From Chloroflexi bacterium UBA4733 (lineage in GTDB: Bacteria > Chloroflexota > UBA4733), in the NCBI GenBank assembly GCA_002404055.1, contig DHIZ01000044.1, positions 19,000-30,643 on the forward strand: 11,644 nucleotides of DNA, in the 5' to 3' direction. A program made the translations under genes and the position numbers. The notes beneath the pieces are model-generated. The model made no database searches. It was given only the letters and a program-made list of their open reading frames with translations, and was not told the origin of the DNA. Positions 1 to 6,576 of the stretch are shown in pieces (the first letter of the stretch is position 1; the number at the start of each line of letters is the position of its first letter).

Positions 1-38
1 CATGTAGATCCCATCGTGGCTTCAGTTTAGGATCGGCT

Positions 39-101
39 GGCGACTGAAGTCGCGCCTACTGGAGGCGAAGTCCGCCTGCGCGGACTGGCCGGCTTCGCCG
101 G
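39..101. repeat. Half copy of a dispersed hairpin repeat
   Basis: The 16-bp core GGCGACTGAAGTCGCG at 39-54 recurs exactly at 11322-11337. It is followed by a hairpin with AGTCCGC arms at 69-75 and 80-86, and a second with CCGGC arms at 89-93 and 97-101. The segment 64-86 matches the reverse complement of 11376-11398 at 22 of 23 positions, so this is a rearranged or partial relative of the compound element near the other end of the window. The outer right arm found in that element is missing here. No ORF in 1-211 looks like a protein; I see nothing else in that stretch. Confidence 0.7.
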
Positions 102-211
102 AAGTAGTACCGCCTGCTCCAGAGTTGCAGACGGGGCGTGAATTATAGGCGGCGGCATGCGGGCATCATGTACACTACTCGGTGTCCATCGCGTCTGGGC
201 GACCTTGAGCA

Positions 212-787
212 TTACTCCTCGTCGTCCGCCAGCTCGTCCAGCAGGTCCTGGAGGCGAACCTGGAAACCCGGCATCACGTCGGCGCCATCGAGCAACTCGC
301 CTGCAAGGATGCGCCGGATCGTGCCGTCGTGATACACGGTGGTCGTGCCAGTCTGCGGGTTGATGTACCACAGCAGGGCAACGCCCGTCCGTAGCCAGTC
401 GTCGATCTTGGCCTCGACCATGGCGACACGATCCGTGGGCGAGAGTATCTCGATGACAAGATCAGGCGCCACCGTGGTCGCAGCGGCATCCACATTGCGC
501 GGAATGCGCCCCCGCCGGTAGAAGGCGATGTCGAACTTGCGGGCGTGGTACTCGCTGTCCAAGATGCTCACCGTACCTTCGCCGTCCATGACCCTCCCGA
601 GTCGACGCTCCCGAACATACGTGCCGATCACGATGGTCAGTAACGCCCCCAGGCTTGCATGACAAACGCTGGTCATACCCCACTCCACGATCTGCCCATC
701 GACAAGCTCTCGCATTTTGCCGTCGTCGGGCCAGTCCGCCAGGTCGTCAATGGTGTACCGCTTCGTCTCAACGGTCGCTATTGCCAT
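212..787 (-). CDS. Uma2 family protein (DUF820, PD-(D/E)XK nuclease-like)
   Basis: A 191-residue protein of the Uma2 family, a restriction-endonuclease-like fold abundant in Chloroflexota and Cyanobacteria whose biological role is mostly unknown. Visible family signatures are the N-terminal RELVDG segment (residues 26-31), a central acidic position in KFDIAF (D86), the core APDLVIEILSP (107-117, with D109 and E113) and the following K127 in a helix leading to WYINP (140-144). Together these resemble the D...ExL...K active site. The length is normal. I chose the ATG at 787 because AGGTGA lies five bases upstream; a GTG three codons earlier (796) would be too close to it. It is divergent from a second Uma2 gene at 929. 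The C-terminus is acidic (DELADDEE). Nuclease activity is not proven by sequence. Confidence 0.9.
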   Translation of the reverse strand: MAIATVETKRYTIDDLADWPDDGKMRELVDGQIVEWGMTSVCHASLGALLTIVIGTYVRERRLGRVMDGEGTVSILDSEYHARKFDIAFYRRGRIPRNVDAAATTVAPDLVIEILSPTDRVAMVEAKIDDWLRTGVALLWYINPQTGTTTVYHDGTIRRILAGELLDGADVMPGFQVRLQDLLDELADDEE

Positions 788-928
788 CACGGTCACCTGC
801 TTTCAGCGCCATCTCGCGGTACTCCCCCAAAGAAGCGGCGACTGCACGCCAACCGTCCTCCCATCCAGCCATCGCTATACTACCAGAGACCGAACATAGC
901 GCGACCCTAACCGAAAAGAGGTGACGCA
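788..928. promoter_or_regulatory. Divergent intergenic region between two Uma2 genes
   Basis: This 141-bp gap must hold the promoters of both divergent Uma2 genes. On the plus strand TATACT at 876-881 is a good -10 match, but no convincing -35 hexamer sits 16-18 bases upstream. A strong ribosome binding site, AAAGAGGTGA at 915-924, supports the GTG start at 929. No clear operator dyad was seen. Confidence 0.35.
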
Positions 929-1486
929 GTGGCTACAGCCCTACGCATGACCATCCGCGATCTCGAAGGCTTTCCCGTGCCGCTGGACGATCAGCGTTAT
1001 GAGCTCATCGATGGAGAACTCTTCGTGTCGACACAACCACACTGGCATCATCAGTCGTCGGCAGCCAATATCATCTACGCGCTGCAGGCGTGGAACCGGC
1101 AGACGGGGGCCGGCCTGGTTATCGACGCGCCAGGCGTCATCTTTGCCAACGACACCGCCGTGGCGCCCGATGTGGTATGGGTTAGCGCCGCGCGGCTCGA
1201 CGCGGTCCTGGGCGACGATGGCAAACTCCACGCCGCGCCGGACCTCGTCGTGGAGCTCCTGTCCCCTGGTACCGAGAACGAGCGGCGCGATCGCGAGACC
1301 AAACTGAGCCTGTACTCCAGGCAGGGCGTGCGCGAGTACTGGATCGTCAACTGGCAGCGCCGCGAGTTGCAGATTTACCGGCGGCGCGAAGCGCAACTGG
1401 TACTGTCCGCCACACTCCTGGCGGACGATGTGTTGCAGTCGCCTTTGCTCCCCGATTTCGCGGTGCAGGTTAGCGAGTTCTTTTGA
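929..1486 (+). CDS. Uma2 family protein (DUF820, PD-(D/E)XK nuclease-like)
   Basis: A 185-residue Uma2 family protein, complete and of usual length. Motifs in order are RYELIDGEL (23-31), the first acidic motif VAPDVVWV (78-85, D81), the core APDLVVELLSPGTENERRD (103-121, with D105 and E109), K125 in the next helix, and EYWIVN (136-141). The acidic residues plus the lysine fit a PD-(D/E)XK-type metal site. This is a textbook Uma2 pattern, with a better preserved post-core region than its divergent neighbour. The start is GTG with AGAGGTG five bases upstream. The two Uma2 proteins share family motifs but differ greatly elsewhere, so they are not a recent duplication. Function is unknown; such genes have been suggested to be selfish or nuclease-like, which is inference. 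Confidence 0.92.
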   Translation: MATALRMTIRDLEGFPVPLDDQRYELIDGELFVSTQPHWHHQSSAANIIYALQAWNRQTGAGLVIDAPGVIFANDTAVAPDVVWVSAARLDAVLGDDGKLHAAPDLVVELLSPGTENERRDRETKLSLYSRQGVREYWIVNWQRRELQIYRRREAQLVLSATLLADDVLQSPLLPDFAVQVSEFF

Positions 1487-1565
1487 ATCCCTGCCTCAAC
1501 CCCTACCGGACCGAGAGTTCCCGATGGCTGTTGATCTCTCCGCGCTGACGGCTACTTGATCCGCA

Positions 1566-1982
1566 TTACGGATCCAGGTTGTCAAGCTCCCAGGTGACAA
1601 AGTCCAGGCGGCGGTAGTAGCAATTCCTCGCCACGCCAAGGTGATTGCTCGTGTGGCAAATGCCGCCGTGCTGCTGCCTCACGCGGTAGACCAGCGAGTT
1701 CTGCTCGCAGTTGACCAGAACCTCAACCAGCTCGAAGGTTTCGCCGGAGGTCTTGCCCTTCTCCCAGAGTTCATTCCGTGACGTGCTCCAGAACACCGCC
1801 GACCGCGTGGCGACTGCCCGCTCCAAGGCGAGCGCGTTGACGTAGGCGATGAGGATCACCTCACCAGTGTCAACGTTCTGCACCGCGCAAGGGAGCAGGC
1901 CGCCGATCTCGACAGCGCCAGATAGCTTTGCAAAGTCGAGCAGTAACTCGCTTCCCTCCTCCAATCTTCCCTTTTCGGTCAC
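1566..1982 (-). CDS. Divergent HisI-like (phosphoribosyl-AMP cyclohydrolase family) protein
   Basis: A 138-residue protein related to HisI, the enzyme that opens the ring of phosphoribosyl-AMP in histidine synthesis. Recognisable pieces are LLPCAVQNVDTGEVILIAYVN (about 29-49), SAVFWSTSRNELWEKGKTSG (61-80) and the C-terminal ICHT (108-111). Key residues deviate. The canonical DCDGD metal loop is N91-C92-E93-Q94-N95, so the Mg-binding aspartates are replaced. The last two zinc cysteines (C109 and C121) are 12 residues apart rather than the usual 7. Cysteine content (C92, C109, C121) fits a retained zinc site. The GTG start at 1982 overlaps the methyltransferase stop by four bases (GTGA), indicating translational coupling. 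No other his gene is nearby. I infer a HisI-fold enzyme with a changed reaction, or a divergent cyclohydrolase. Confidence 0.8.
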   Translation of the reverse strand: MTEKGRLEEGSELLLDFAKLSGAVEIGGLLPCAVQNVDTGEVILIAYVNALALERAVATRSAVFWSTSRNELWEKGKTSGETFELVEVLVNCEQNSLVYRVRQQHGGICHTSNHLGVARNCYYRRLDFVTWELDNLDP

Positions 1983-2704
1983 TGTAGCGCCGCCTTTGAG
2001 GAACTGGTACGGTCGATCCAGAAAGCCCGGTAGACGAGCCGTGCATCGCTCATGTGGGGCCGCTCGGTTCGGCCGACAATCTGGAAACCCCAACCGGCCA
2101 CGCGATCCGCTTCCGAAGGCCCGAAGCGCATCGCATCGCGCTCCTCGCTGTAGACGCCGATGATCAGGCGCCCGCCAGGGGCGACCACGTCGGTCAAGAG
2201 CCGCGTCACCAGGTCGCGCTGCCGGCGGACCGGCACGTACTCCAGACCGGTGCGGACGAAGTCGAAGCGCCGGGGCGGCAACCAGTCGAGGGCATTTCCA
2301 ACGACGATGCGCTCGGCCCACTGAGAGAGGCGGCGGCGGGCGAGGTCGGCCAGTTCCGGCGCGATGTCCAGACCATACGGCTCTATCAGGTGGCCGCGTT
2401 CCCGGCACCAGGCGCTCAGCGTCTCCATCAGGTAGCCGTTGGCGCAACCCACGTCCAGGAAGGCGCCGTCACGGTCCACCGCCTCGGCGATCAACCTGCG
2501 CTTGTAAGCCCACTCCGCCACAGTGCTGTCGGAACCGGATTGTGTACGCGGGTTATTCGCAGCCAGGTAGGCCGGCGTGATCACCGCCGCTACCTCGGCA
2601 TACCAACGCGCCTCGTCAATCTCCCCGGCTTCGAGCGCCTGGTCCAGGCGCTGCAAAAGCGGCCAGCCGCGGTTCTTCGCCAGTTCGATCGGCATCTGTA
2701 CCAT
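1979..2704 (-). CDS. Class I SAM-dependent methyltransferase
   Basis: A 241-residue protein with a Rossmann-type methyltransferase core. Motif I is FLDVGCANG (82-90), the SAM-ribose acidic motif is GLDIAPE (111-117), and the motif IV region is RFDFVRTGLEYVP (146-158), followed by VAPGGRLIIGVY (174-185). An N-terminal helical segment of about 75 residues precedes the core. The substrate cannot be told; it lacks the NPPY-type motif of N6-adenine or protein-glutamine methylases. I chose the ATG at 2704, preceded by GAGAGTGAGG; a GTG at 2713 is a possible alternative. The stop overlaps the start of the HisI-like gene, so both are probably made from one message and may act in one pathway. The upstream hairpin at 2758-2804 separates it from mutS2. 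Confidence 0.85.
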   Translation of the reverse strand: MVQMPIELAKNRGWPLLQRLDQALEAGEIDEARWYAEVAAVITPAYLAANNPRTQSGSDSTVAEWAYKRRLIAEAVDRDGAFLDVGCANGYLMETLSAWCRERGHLIEPYGLDIAPELADLARRRLSQWAERIVVGNALDWLPPRRFDFVRTGLEYVPVRRQRDLVTRLLTDVVAPGGRLIIGVYSEERDAMRFGPSEADRVAGWGFQIVGRTERPHMSDARLVYRAFWIDRTSSSKAALQ

Positions 2705-2757
2705 TGGCCTCACTCTCTGAGGAATAAACGATACCCTATGGCAAGCGGAGACCTATC

Positions 2758-2804
2758 CCGACACGGAGTTTGTGCAACGACCTGTTGCACAAACTCCGTG
2801 TCGG
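2758..2804. repeat. Perfect 21-bp-arm hairpin between mutS2 and the methyltransferase gene
   Basis: The arms at 2758-2778 and 2784-2804 are exact reverse complements over 21 bases (each contains GAGTTTGTGCAAC or its complement) around a five-base loop, GACCT. Neither strand has a T-run after the stem, so it is not a classical intrinsic terminator, and the stem is longer and less GC-rich than most. It may be a small palindromic mobile element, a fusion of transposon ends, or an RNA-processing or attenuation structure. The rest of 2705-2886 shows no ORF worth calling. Confidence 0.85.
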
Positions 2805-2886
2805 ACATCACGACCACGTCCTCTAAGCCCTCCATGACGCCGCGGCACACACCCGGCACGTGCGCCAAATCATCTAAAAGGAAGTC

Positions 2887-2910
2887 CGATCGCCTACAGC
2901 GTGGCGATCG
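2887..2910 (-). terminator. Candidate mutS2 terminator hairpin overlapping the stop codon
   Basis: CGATCGCC at 2887-2894 pairs with GGCGATCG at 2903-2910 across an eight-base loop. The mutS2 stop codon lies partly in the stem and partly in the loop. Read on the minus strand the stem is followed by GGACTTCCTTTTAGA, a moderately T-rich tail. This fits a weak intrinsic terminator for mutS2; part of the pairing is inside the last codons, which is somewhat unusual. Confidence 0.45.
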
Positions 2911-5257
2911 TCACCCCGTCGCCGCCTTCGCCGCTCTCGCCCAGGCGGAAGGAAGTCACCAATGGGTGGCCGGTGAGTTGGGCCAGCACAACCTGGCGCA
3001 GGGCGCCGGTGCCCTTACCGTGGATGATGCGAGCATAGGGCAGCCCGGCGCGGGAGGCGTCGTTCAGGAAGCGGTCCAGTTCCGACTCGATGTCGGCAAC
3101 GCGCTTGCCGCGCAGATCCAGCTCGGTGCCAGTGAGCGGTACCGCCGGGAGCGTCACCACCCGCTCTTCGCGCGCCTGTTCGCGTCGGCGCGGCCGCGTC
3201 TCAGCCGGATCGAAGGCAGCCGGGCGATGGCCCGCGCTTAGCTCGGAGGCTTTCGCGCGCACCTTGAAGCTGCCCAACTGGACTTCGGCGCTGTTGTGGT
3301 CGCGGTCCAGCGACAGCAGCTTGCCGGACTGGCCCAGCGTCTCGATGTGGACCCAACTGCCGAGCGGCAGGTCGGCCGGCGGCGCTTCGCGGCGGCGTGG
3401 CTGCTTGTGCCGCCGTTCCAGCAACTGGCGCAACACCGCCGAACTCTGCGCCTGCACCTCTTGCACGTCGCGGCGGGAGTTGACGTCGCCGGCGCGCAGT
3501 TGCAGTTCGGCCAACTGGCGACGGAAGTCGGCTAACTCCTGTTCGGCGGCGGCCTCCGCTTGCTGCAGCAGGCGCTCGCGCTCACGCTCCAGAGCCGCAC
3601 GCTCGCGCTGTGTCGCCTGCAGGGCGGCCGCGGCCTGCCGCTCCAGGCGCTGCGCTTCGGCCCGCGCGCGCTCGGCTTCCTGCTTCTCGTCGGCGATTTG
3701 CTTCAGCAACGTCTCGACCTGCAACTGCTCCGGGGAGAGCGTCGCCGTCGCAGCGTCCACGATCTGCTTGTTCAGCCCCAGGCGCGTGGCGATGGCCAGC
3801 GCATTGCTGCGCCCCGGTAGGCCGACGGTGAGGCGGTAGGTTGGCGAGAGGGTCTCCAGGTCGAACTCGACCGAGGCGTTCTGTACGCCGGGCGTGCCGT
3901 GGGCATACACTTTCAACTCGGCGTAGTGGGTGGTGCCCACCGTGGTGGCCTGGCGGGCGCGCAGGTAATCCAGGATGGCGCGGGCCAGCGCCGCCCCTTC
4001 TACGGGGTCGGTGCCGGCGCCGAGTTCATCCAGCAGCACCAGATCGCCGGGCTGCACCGCGTTGACGATGCGCACGATGTTGGTCATGTGCGAGGAGAAG
4101 GTGGAGAGGCTCTGCTCGATGCTCTGCTCGTCGCCAATGTCGGCCCAGACCTCGGCTACCAGGCCGACCTCCGAGCCGGGTTCCGCCGGGATGTGCAGGC
4201 CGGCGAGCGCCATCAAGGTCAGCAGGCCAACCGTCTTGAGCGCCACAGTCTTGCCGCCGGTGTTGGGGCCGGTGATCACCAGTTGGGAGAAGCTGTGGCC
4301 CAGTTCAATACTGATCGGCACGACCTTGCTCGTGAGTAGCGGATGACGCGCCTTGTACAGCGCGATGCGACCGGCTGCAGCCAGCATGGGGCGGCTGGCG
4401 TCCTGCGCGCCGGCCAGCCGGGCCTTGGCCAGGCAGAGGTCGATGGCGGCCAGGGCGTTGACGCTCTCGATGATCGCCTCGCCCGAGGCGCCGACGATGC
4501 CGGAGACTTCGCGCAGGATGCGCTCGATCTCCGCCAGCTCCTGCAGTTGCAGCGTGCGCAGGGCATTGTTCAACTCGACAATCGCCAGCGGCTCGACGAA
4601 GACGGTGGCGCCGCTGGCCGATTGATCGTGGACGATGCCGGGGATCTGGCTGCGCGCCTCCGCCTTGACCGGTATGACATAGCGGTCGTTCCGCGAGGTG
4701 ATGATGGCGTCCTGCAGGGAACTACGGTGGCTGGTCAGGTAGCTGTTCAGCCGCTTCGTCAGCCGGCTGTGGGCACTGCGCAGCTCCCGCCGGATGCGGC
4801 CCAGGGCCGGGCTGGCGTTGTCGCGCACCTCGCCCTGATCGCTGATCGCGCCGCCGATGGCCGCCGTCACGTCGCGGCAGGGGCGAATCTGCGCAGCGTG
4901 CTCCCGCAGTACCCGGAAGGCGTCGTTATCCAGCTTGGCGAGCGCACCGCCGACGAAGTGGCCGCTTTCCAGGGTGCCGGCCACTTCCAGCAATTGGGAG
5001 GGATCAAGCACACCGCCTAATGCCGCCTTACGAGCCAGCAGCCGCACATCGCGCGTGCCGCGCACCGAAAACTCCGGCCGCTCCTGCAACAGCCGGACGG
5101 CCTCCGCCGTCTCTTCCTGGCGGCGTTCCACCCAGAAGCGGTCGGCATGCGGCTCCAGCGCCAGCGCCAGTTCGCGGCTGGCGGAAAAGGCGGTGACATC
5201 GGCCAGCCGCGCCAGCACCTTCGGGAATTCGAGGGTGCCCAGCACCTTGGCGTTCAT
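2894..5257 (-). CDS. mutS2: MutS2 family endonuclease/ATPase with Smr domain
   Basis: A 787-residue MutS2, the usual length. It lacks the MutS mismatch-recognition domain; known MutS2 proteins bind branched DNA, suppress recombination in some bacteria, and rescue collided ribosomes in Bacillus. Visible order: N-terminal TLEFPKVLARL (8-18), core helices, Walker A GPNTGGKT (330-337), DEQS (376-379), Walker B LVLLDELGAGTDP (406-418), a charged coiled coil (about 505-620), a small beta/KOW-like segment (about 627-672) and the C-terminal Smr nuclease domain (about 710-787) with LDLRG (713-717) and HGKGTGALR (746-754). All key motifs are intact. I chose the ATG at 5257 because it gives the family N-terminus and follows AAGAGGTGAGG; the frame is open 27 codons further upstream, but that extension is not MutS2-like. 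The gene is transcribed alone, with a hairpin at its end. Confidence 0.96.
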   Translation of the reverse strand: MNAKVLGTLEFPKVLARLADVTAFSASRELALALEPHADRFWVERRQEETAEAVRLLQERPEFSVRGTRDVRLLARKAALGGVLDPSQLLEVAGTLESGHFVGGALAKLDNDAFRVLREHAAQIRPCRDVTAAIGGAISDQGEVRDNASPALGRIRRELRSAHSRLTKRLNSYLTSHRSSLQDAIITSRNDRYVIPVKAEARSQIPGIVHDQSASGATVFVEPLAIVELNNALRTLQLQELAEIERILREVSGIVGASGEAIIESVNALAAIDLCLAKARLAGAQDASRPMLAAAGRIALYKARHPLLTSKVVPISIELGHSFSQLVITGPNTGGKTVALKTVGLLTLMALAGLHIPAEPGSEVGLVAEVWADIGDEQSIEQSLSTFSSHMTNIVRIVNAVQPGDLVLLDELGAGTDPVEGAALARAILDYLRARQATTVGTTHYAELKVYAHGTPGVQNASVEFDLETLSPTYRLTVGLPGRSNALAIATRLGLNKQIVDAATATLSPEQLQVETLLKQIADEKQEAERARAEAQRLERQAAAALQATQRERAALERERERLLQQAEAAAEQELADFRRQLAELQLRAGDVNSRRDVQEVQAQSSAVLRQLLERRHKQPRRREAPPADLPLGSWVHIETLGQSGKLLSLDRDHNSAEVQLGSFKVRAKASELSAGHRPAAFDPAETRPRRREQAREERVVTLPAVPLTGTELDLRGKRVADIESELDRFLNDASRAGLPYARIIHGKGTGALRQVVLAQLTGHPLVTSFRLGESGEGGDGVTIATL

Positions 5258-5308
5258 CAACCTCACCTCTTCGGTACAGCAATGGAGGGCGCAGCACGAG
5301 CCTCGACA

Positions 5309-5332
5309 CATGCACTGATATGTTGGTGCATG
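5309..5332. repeat. Short inverted repeat upstream of mutS2
   Basis: CATGCAC at 5309-5315 and GTGCATG at 5326-5332 are perfect seven-base arms around a ten-base AT-rich centre (TGATATGTTG). It lies about 50 bases upstream of the mutS2 start, where a promoter would be expected, so a protein-binding site is possible. No clear -35/-10 pair was recognised around it. Confidence 0.4.
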
Positions 5333-5351
5333 AAGCATACCTGAGACCGAG

Positions 5352-5381
5352 GGCCACCCGCCCTTAAAAGGGCGGGTGGCC
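5352..5381 (-). terminator. GC-rich hairpin, probable terminator of the minus-strand oxidoreductase gene
   Basis: GGCCACCCGCCC at 5352-5363 pairs perfectly with GGGCGGGTGGCC at 5370-5381; the loop is TTAAAA. It begins ten bases after the stop of the oxidoreductase gene ending at 5391, in the place of a terminator. The minus strand has no U-tract after the stem, so it would be an atypical intrinsic terminator or a transcript-stabilising 3' structure. Confidence 0.5.
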
Positions 5382-5390
5382 GGCTTGCCG

Positions 5391-6428
5391 TCACCAAGTG
5401 TCGACGCTCAGGCTGCGATGCTGCAGCGGGAAGTCCACGCGGCTGTTGCCGGTGCGCTGGGACTCGTGCACCGCCAGCGCCATCTCCAGCGTCCGCGCCG
5501 CCTGCTCCGCGTTACAGCGGGTGGTTGTCCCGGTATCCATTGCCAGGACGAGGTCTTCCAAACCGGCATACATGACGCTCTGTGTCTGGTGCGGCGGCGT
5601 GATGGTTTCCAGGGTAGCATCCTTGGTCCGCCAGAGCAGAATATCCCTGGCCTCGTTGAGTACCCAGAGGCGTCCCTCCGTGCCGGAGAGGAGGAAGGAG
5701 GCCGGACCGCTGGAGGCGCCGTCAAAGGTGAAGCGCGTGCCGTCGCGTAACTCGAAGTAGCCACTGCCGGAAGGGTCCTGCCGTGCCCAACTATCAGCCT
5801 TGACGTGGCTCGTATCCTCCAGCCGCCCGACACACCAGGCCGGCTCTGGATCGCCAGTGAAGAAGTTCATGCTATCGAAATAGTGGGTGCCGGCGTGGAG
5901 CAGGGAGGCGACCGCGGTGGCATGGATGGTTCGCAACTGGCCGATGGCTCTGGAGGTTACCAGTTCGCGGACCTTGCCGTAGCGCGGGTTATAGCGGCGC
6001 ACGTAGGGCACGACGACAGCCACCCCATGATCGCTGCACAGTTGGACGATGCGGCTCATCTGCTCGACCGAAGACGCCATCGGTTTCTCGCAGTACATTC
6101 CCTTCACGCCACTGGCGGCGACATCAGCGGCGATGGCTCCCTGGACACTGGCCCACGACGTGACGACACTGACGACGTCGAGCGACTCCCGCGCCAGCAT
6201 CTCCCGGTAGTCGGCGTAGACCGCCTCCACCTCCCAGCGCCGACGGAACGTCTCTCGCTTCTCCGCATCAATGTCGCAGCCGGCGACGAGCTGGGTGCGC
6301 GGGCAGGCGCTGTACATGCCGGCGTGGCTGGACGGCGCCTCGACCGGGGTCGTCTCCCGCAGTTGATCATCCCACCAACTTCCCATGCGTGCCAGGCCGA
6401 TAATCCCTGCCCGATACACCGTCGCCAT
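5391..6428 (-). CDS. Gfo/Idh/MocA family NAD(P)-dependent oxidoreductase
   Basis: A 345-residue dehydrogenase of the Gfo/Idh/MocA family, which oxidises or reduces sugars, inositols and related polyols. It has an N-terminal Rossmann domain with GIIGLARMG (8-16), the family CEKP motif (113-116), and a C-terminal alpha/beta substrate domain with HAGTHYFDSM (178-187; H182 and D185 in the usual catalytic positions). The nucleotide loop is GxAxxG rather than GxGxxG (A13). I chose the ATG at 6428 because the family N-terminus starts there and GAGGAA precedes it; the frame is open 65 codons further upstream, but that part is not family-like. It is colinear with the plus-strand enzyme at 10077-11123 (shared SHAG, RRW and Y-x-D-(Y/F)-R-E segments), so the two are paralogues. 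It is divergent from gntR, which probably controls it. The substrate is unknown. Confidence 0.92.
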   Translation of the reverse strand: MATVYRAGIIGLARMGSWWDDQLRETTPVEAPSSHAGMYSACPRTQLVAGCDIDAEKRETFRRRWEVEAVYADYREMLARESLDVVSVVTSWASVQGAIAADVAASGVKGMYCEKPMASSVEQMSRIVQLCSDHGVAVVVPYVRRYNPRYGKVRELVTSRAIGQLRTIHATAVASLLHAGTHYFDSMNFFTGDPEPAWCVGRLEDTSHVKADSWARQDPSGSGYFELRDGTRFTFDGASSGPASFLLSGTEGRLWVLNEARDILLWRTKDATLETITPPHQTQSVMYAGLEDLVLAMDTGTTTRCNAEQAARTLEMALAVHESQRTGNSRVDFPLQHRSLSVDTW

Positions 6429-6474
6429 GCGCTTTTCACTTCCTCGCTTGCAGACAGCCGCCGCAATAGCCAAC

Positions 6475-6487
6475 GGTGGGGACCACC
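6475..6487. promoter_or_regulatory. Candidate operator dyad upstream of the gntR promoter
   Basis: GGTGG-GGA-CCACC is a perfect five-base-arm dyad containing TGG-N3-CCA, reminiscent of FadR-subfamily sites of the TGGTnnnACCA kind. It ends two bases before the -35 hexamer of the gntR promoter and lies about 50 bases upstream of the divergent oxidoreductase start, so one bound protein could affect both directions. This is inference from pattern and position. Confidence 0.35.
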
Positions 6488-6488
6488 C

Positions 6489-6517
6489 TTGACAGCGACC
6501 GACCGATAGCGTACAGT
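6489..6517 (+). promoter_or_regulatory. Sigma-70-type promoter of the gntR cluster
   Basis: A perfect -35 TTGACA (6489-6494) is followed after exactly 17 bases by TACAGT (6512-6517), a 4/6 match to TATAAT. A start about seven bases further on would leave a leader of roughly 50 bases before the gntR ATG. This is the best promoter in the window and would drive gntR and probably the genes after it. Confidence 0.6.
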
Positions 6518-6527
6518 AGCATGTAGA

Positions 6528-6539
6528 ACTGTAGACAGT
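6528..6539. promoter_or_regulatory. Candidate GntR operator just downstream of the gntR promoter
   Basis: ACTGT-AG-ACAGT is a 12-bp dyad with a GT-N2-AC centre, like GntR-family half-sites. It lies at about +4 to +15 of the predicted transcript, where a bound repressor would block the promoter. ACTGTA at 6528-6533 also pairs with TACAGT at 6512-6517, so the -10 element shares the same half-site. Autoregulation by the encoded GntR protein is inferred. Confidence 0.45.
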
Positions 6540-6576
6540 CCACACGAATGGTTGGCGCAGAGGCGACGGGGAGACG

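Noticed and set aside
1558..1574. GATCCG-CATTA-CGGATC hairpin at the HisI-like stop codon
   Set aside because: Only six base pairs and no T-tract; too weak to call a terminator.
1983..2447. N-terminal extension of the HisI-like frame to 2447
   Set aside because: It overlaps the methyltransferase coding sequence in another frame and has no HisI similarity; the GTG at 1982 with stop/start overlap is the natural start.
2054..3241. 395-codon plus-strand frame across the methyltransferase and the mutS2 end
   Set aside because: It runs antisense to two well-supported genes, and its translation shows no domain.
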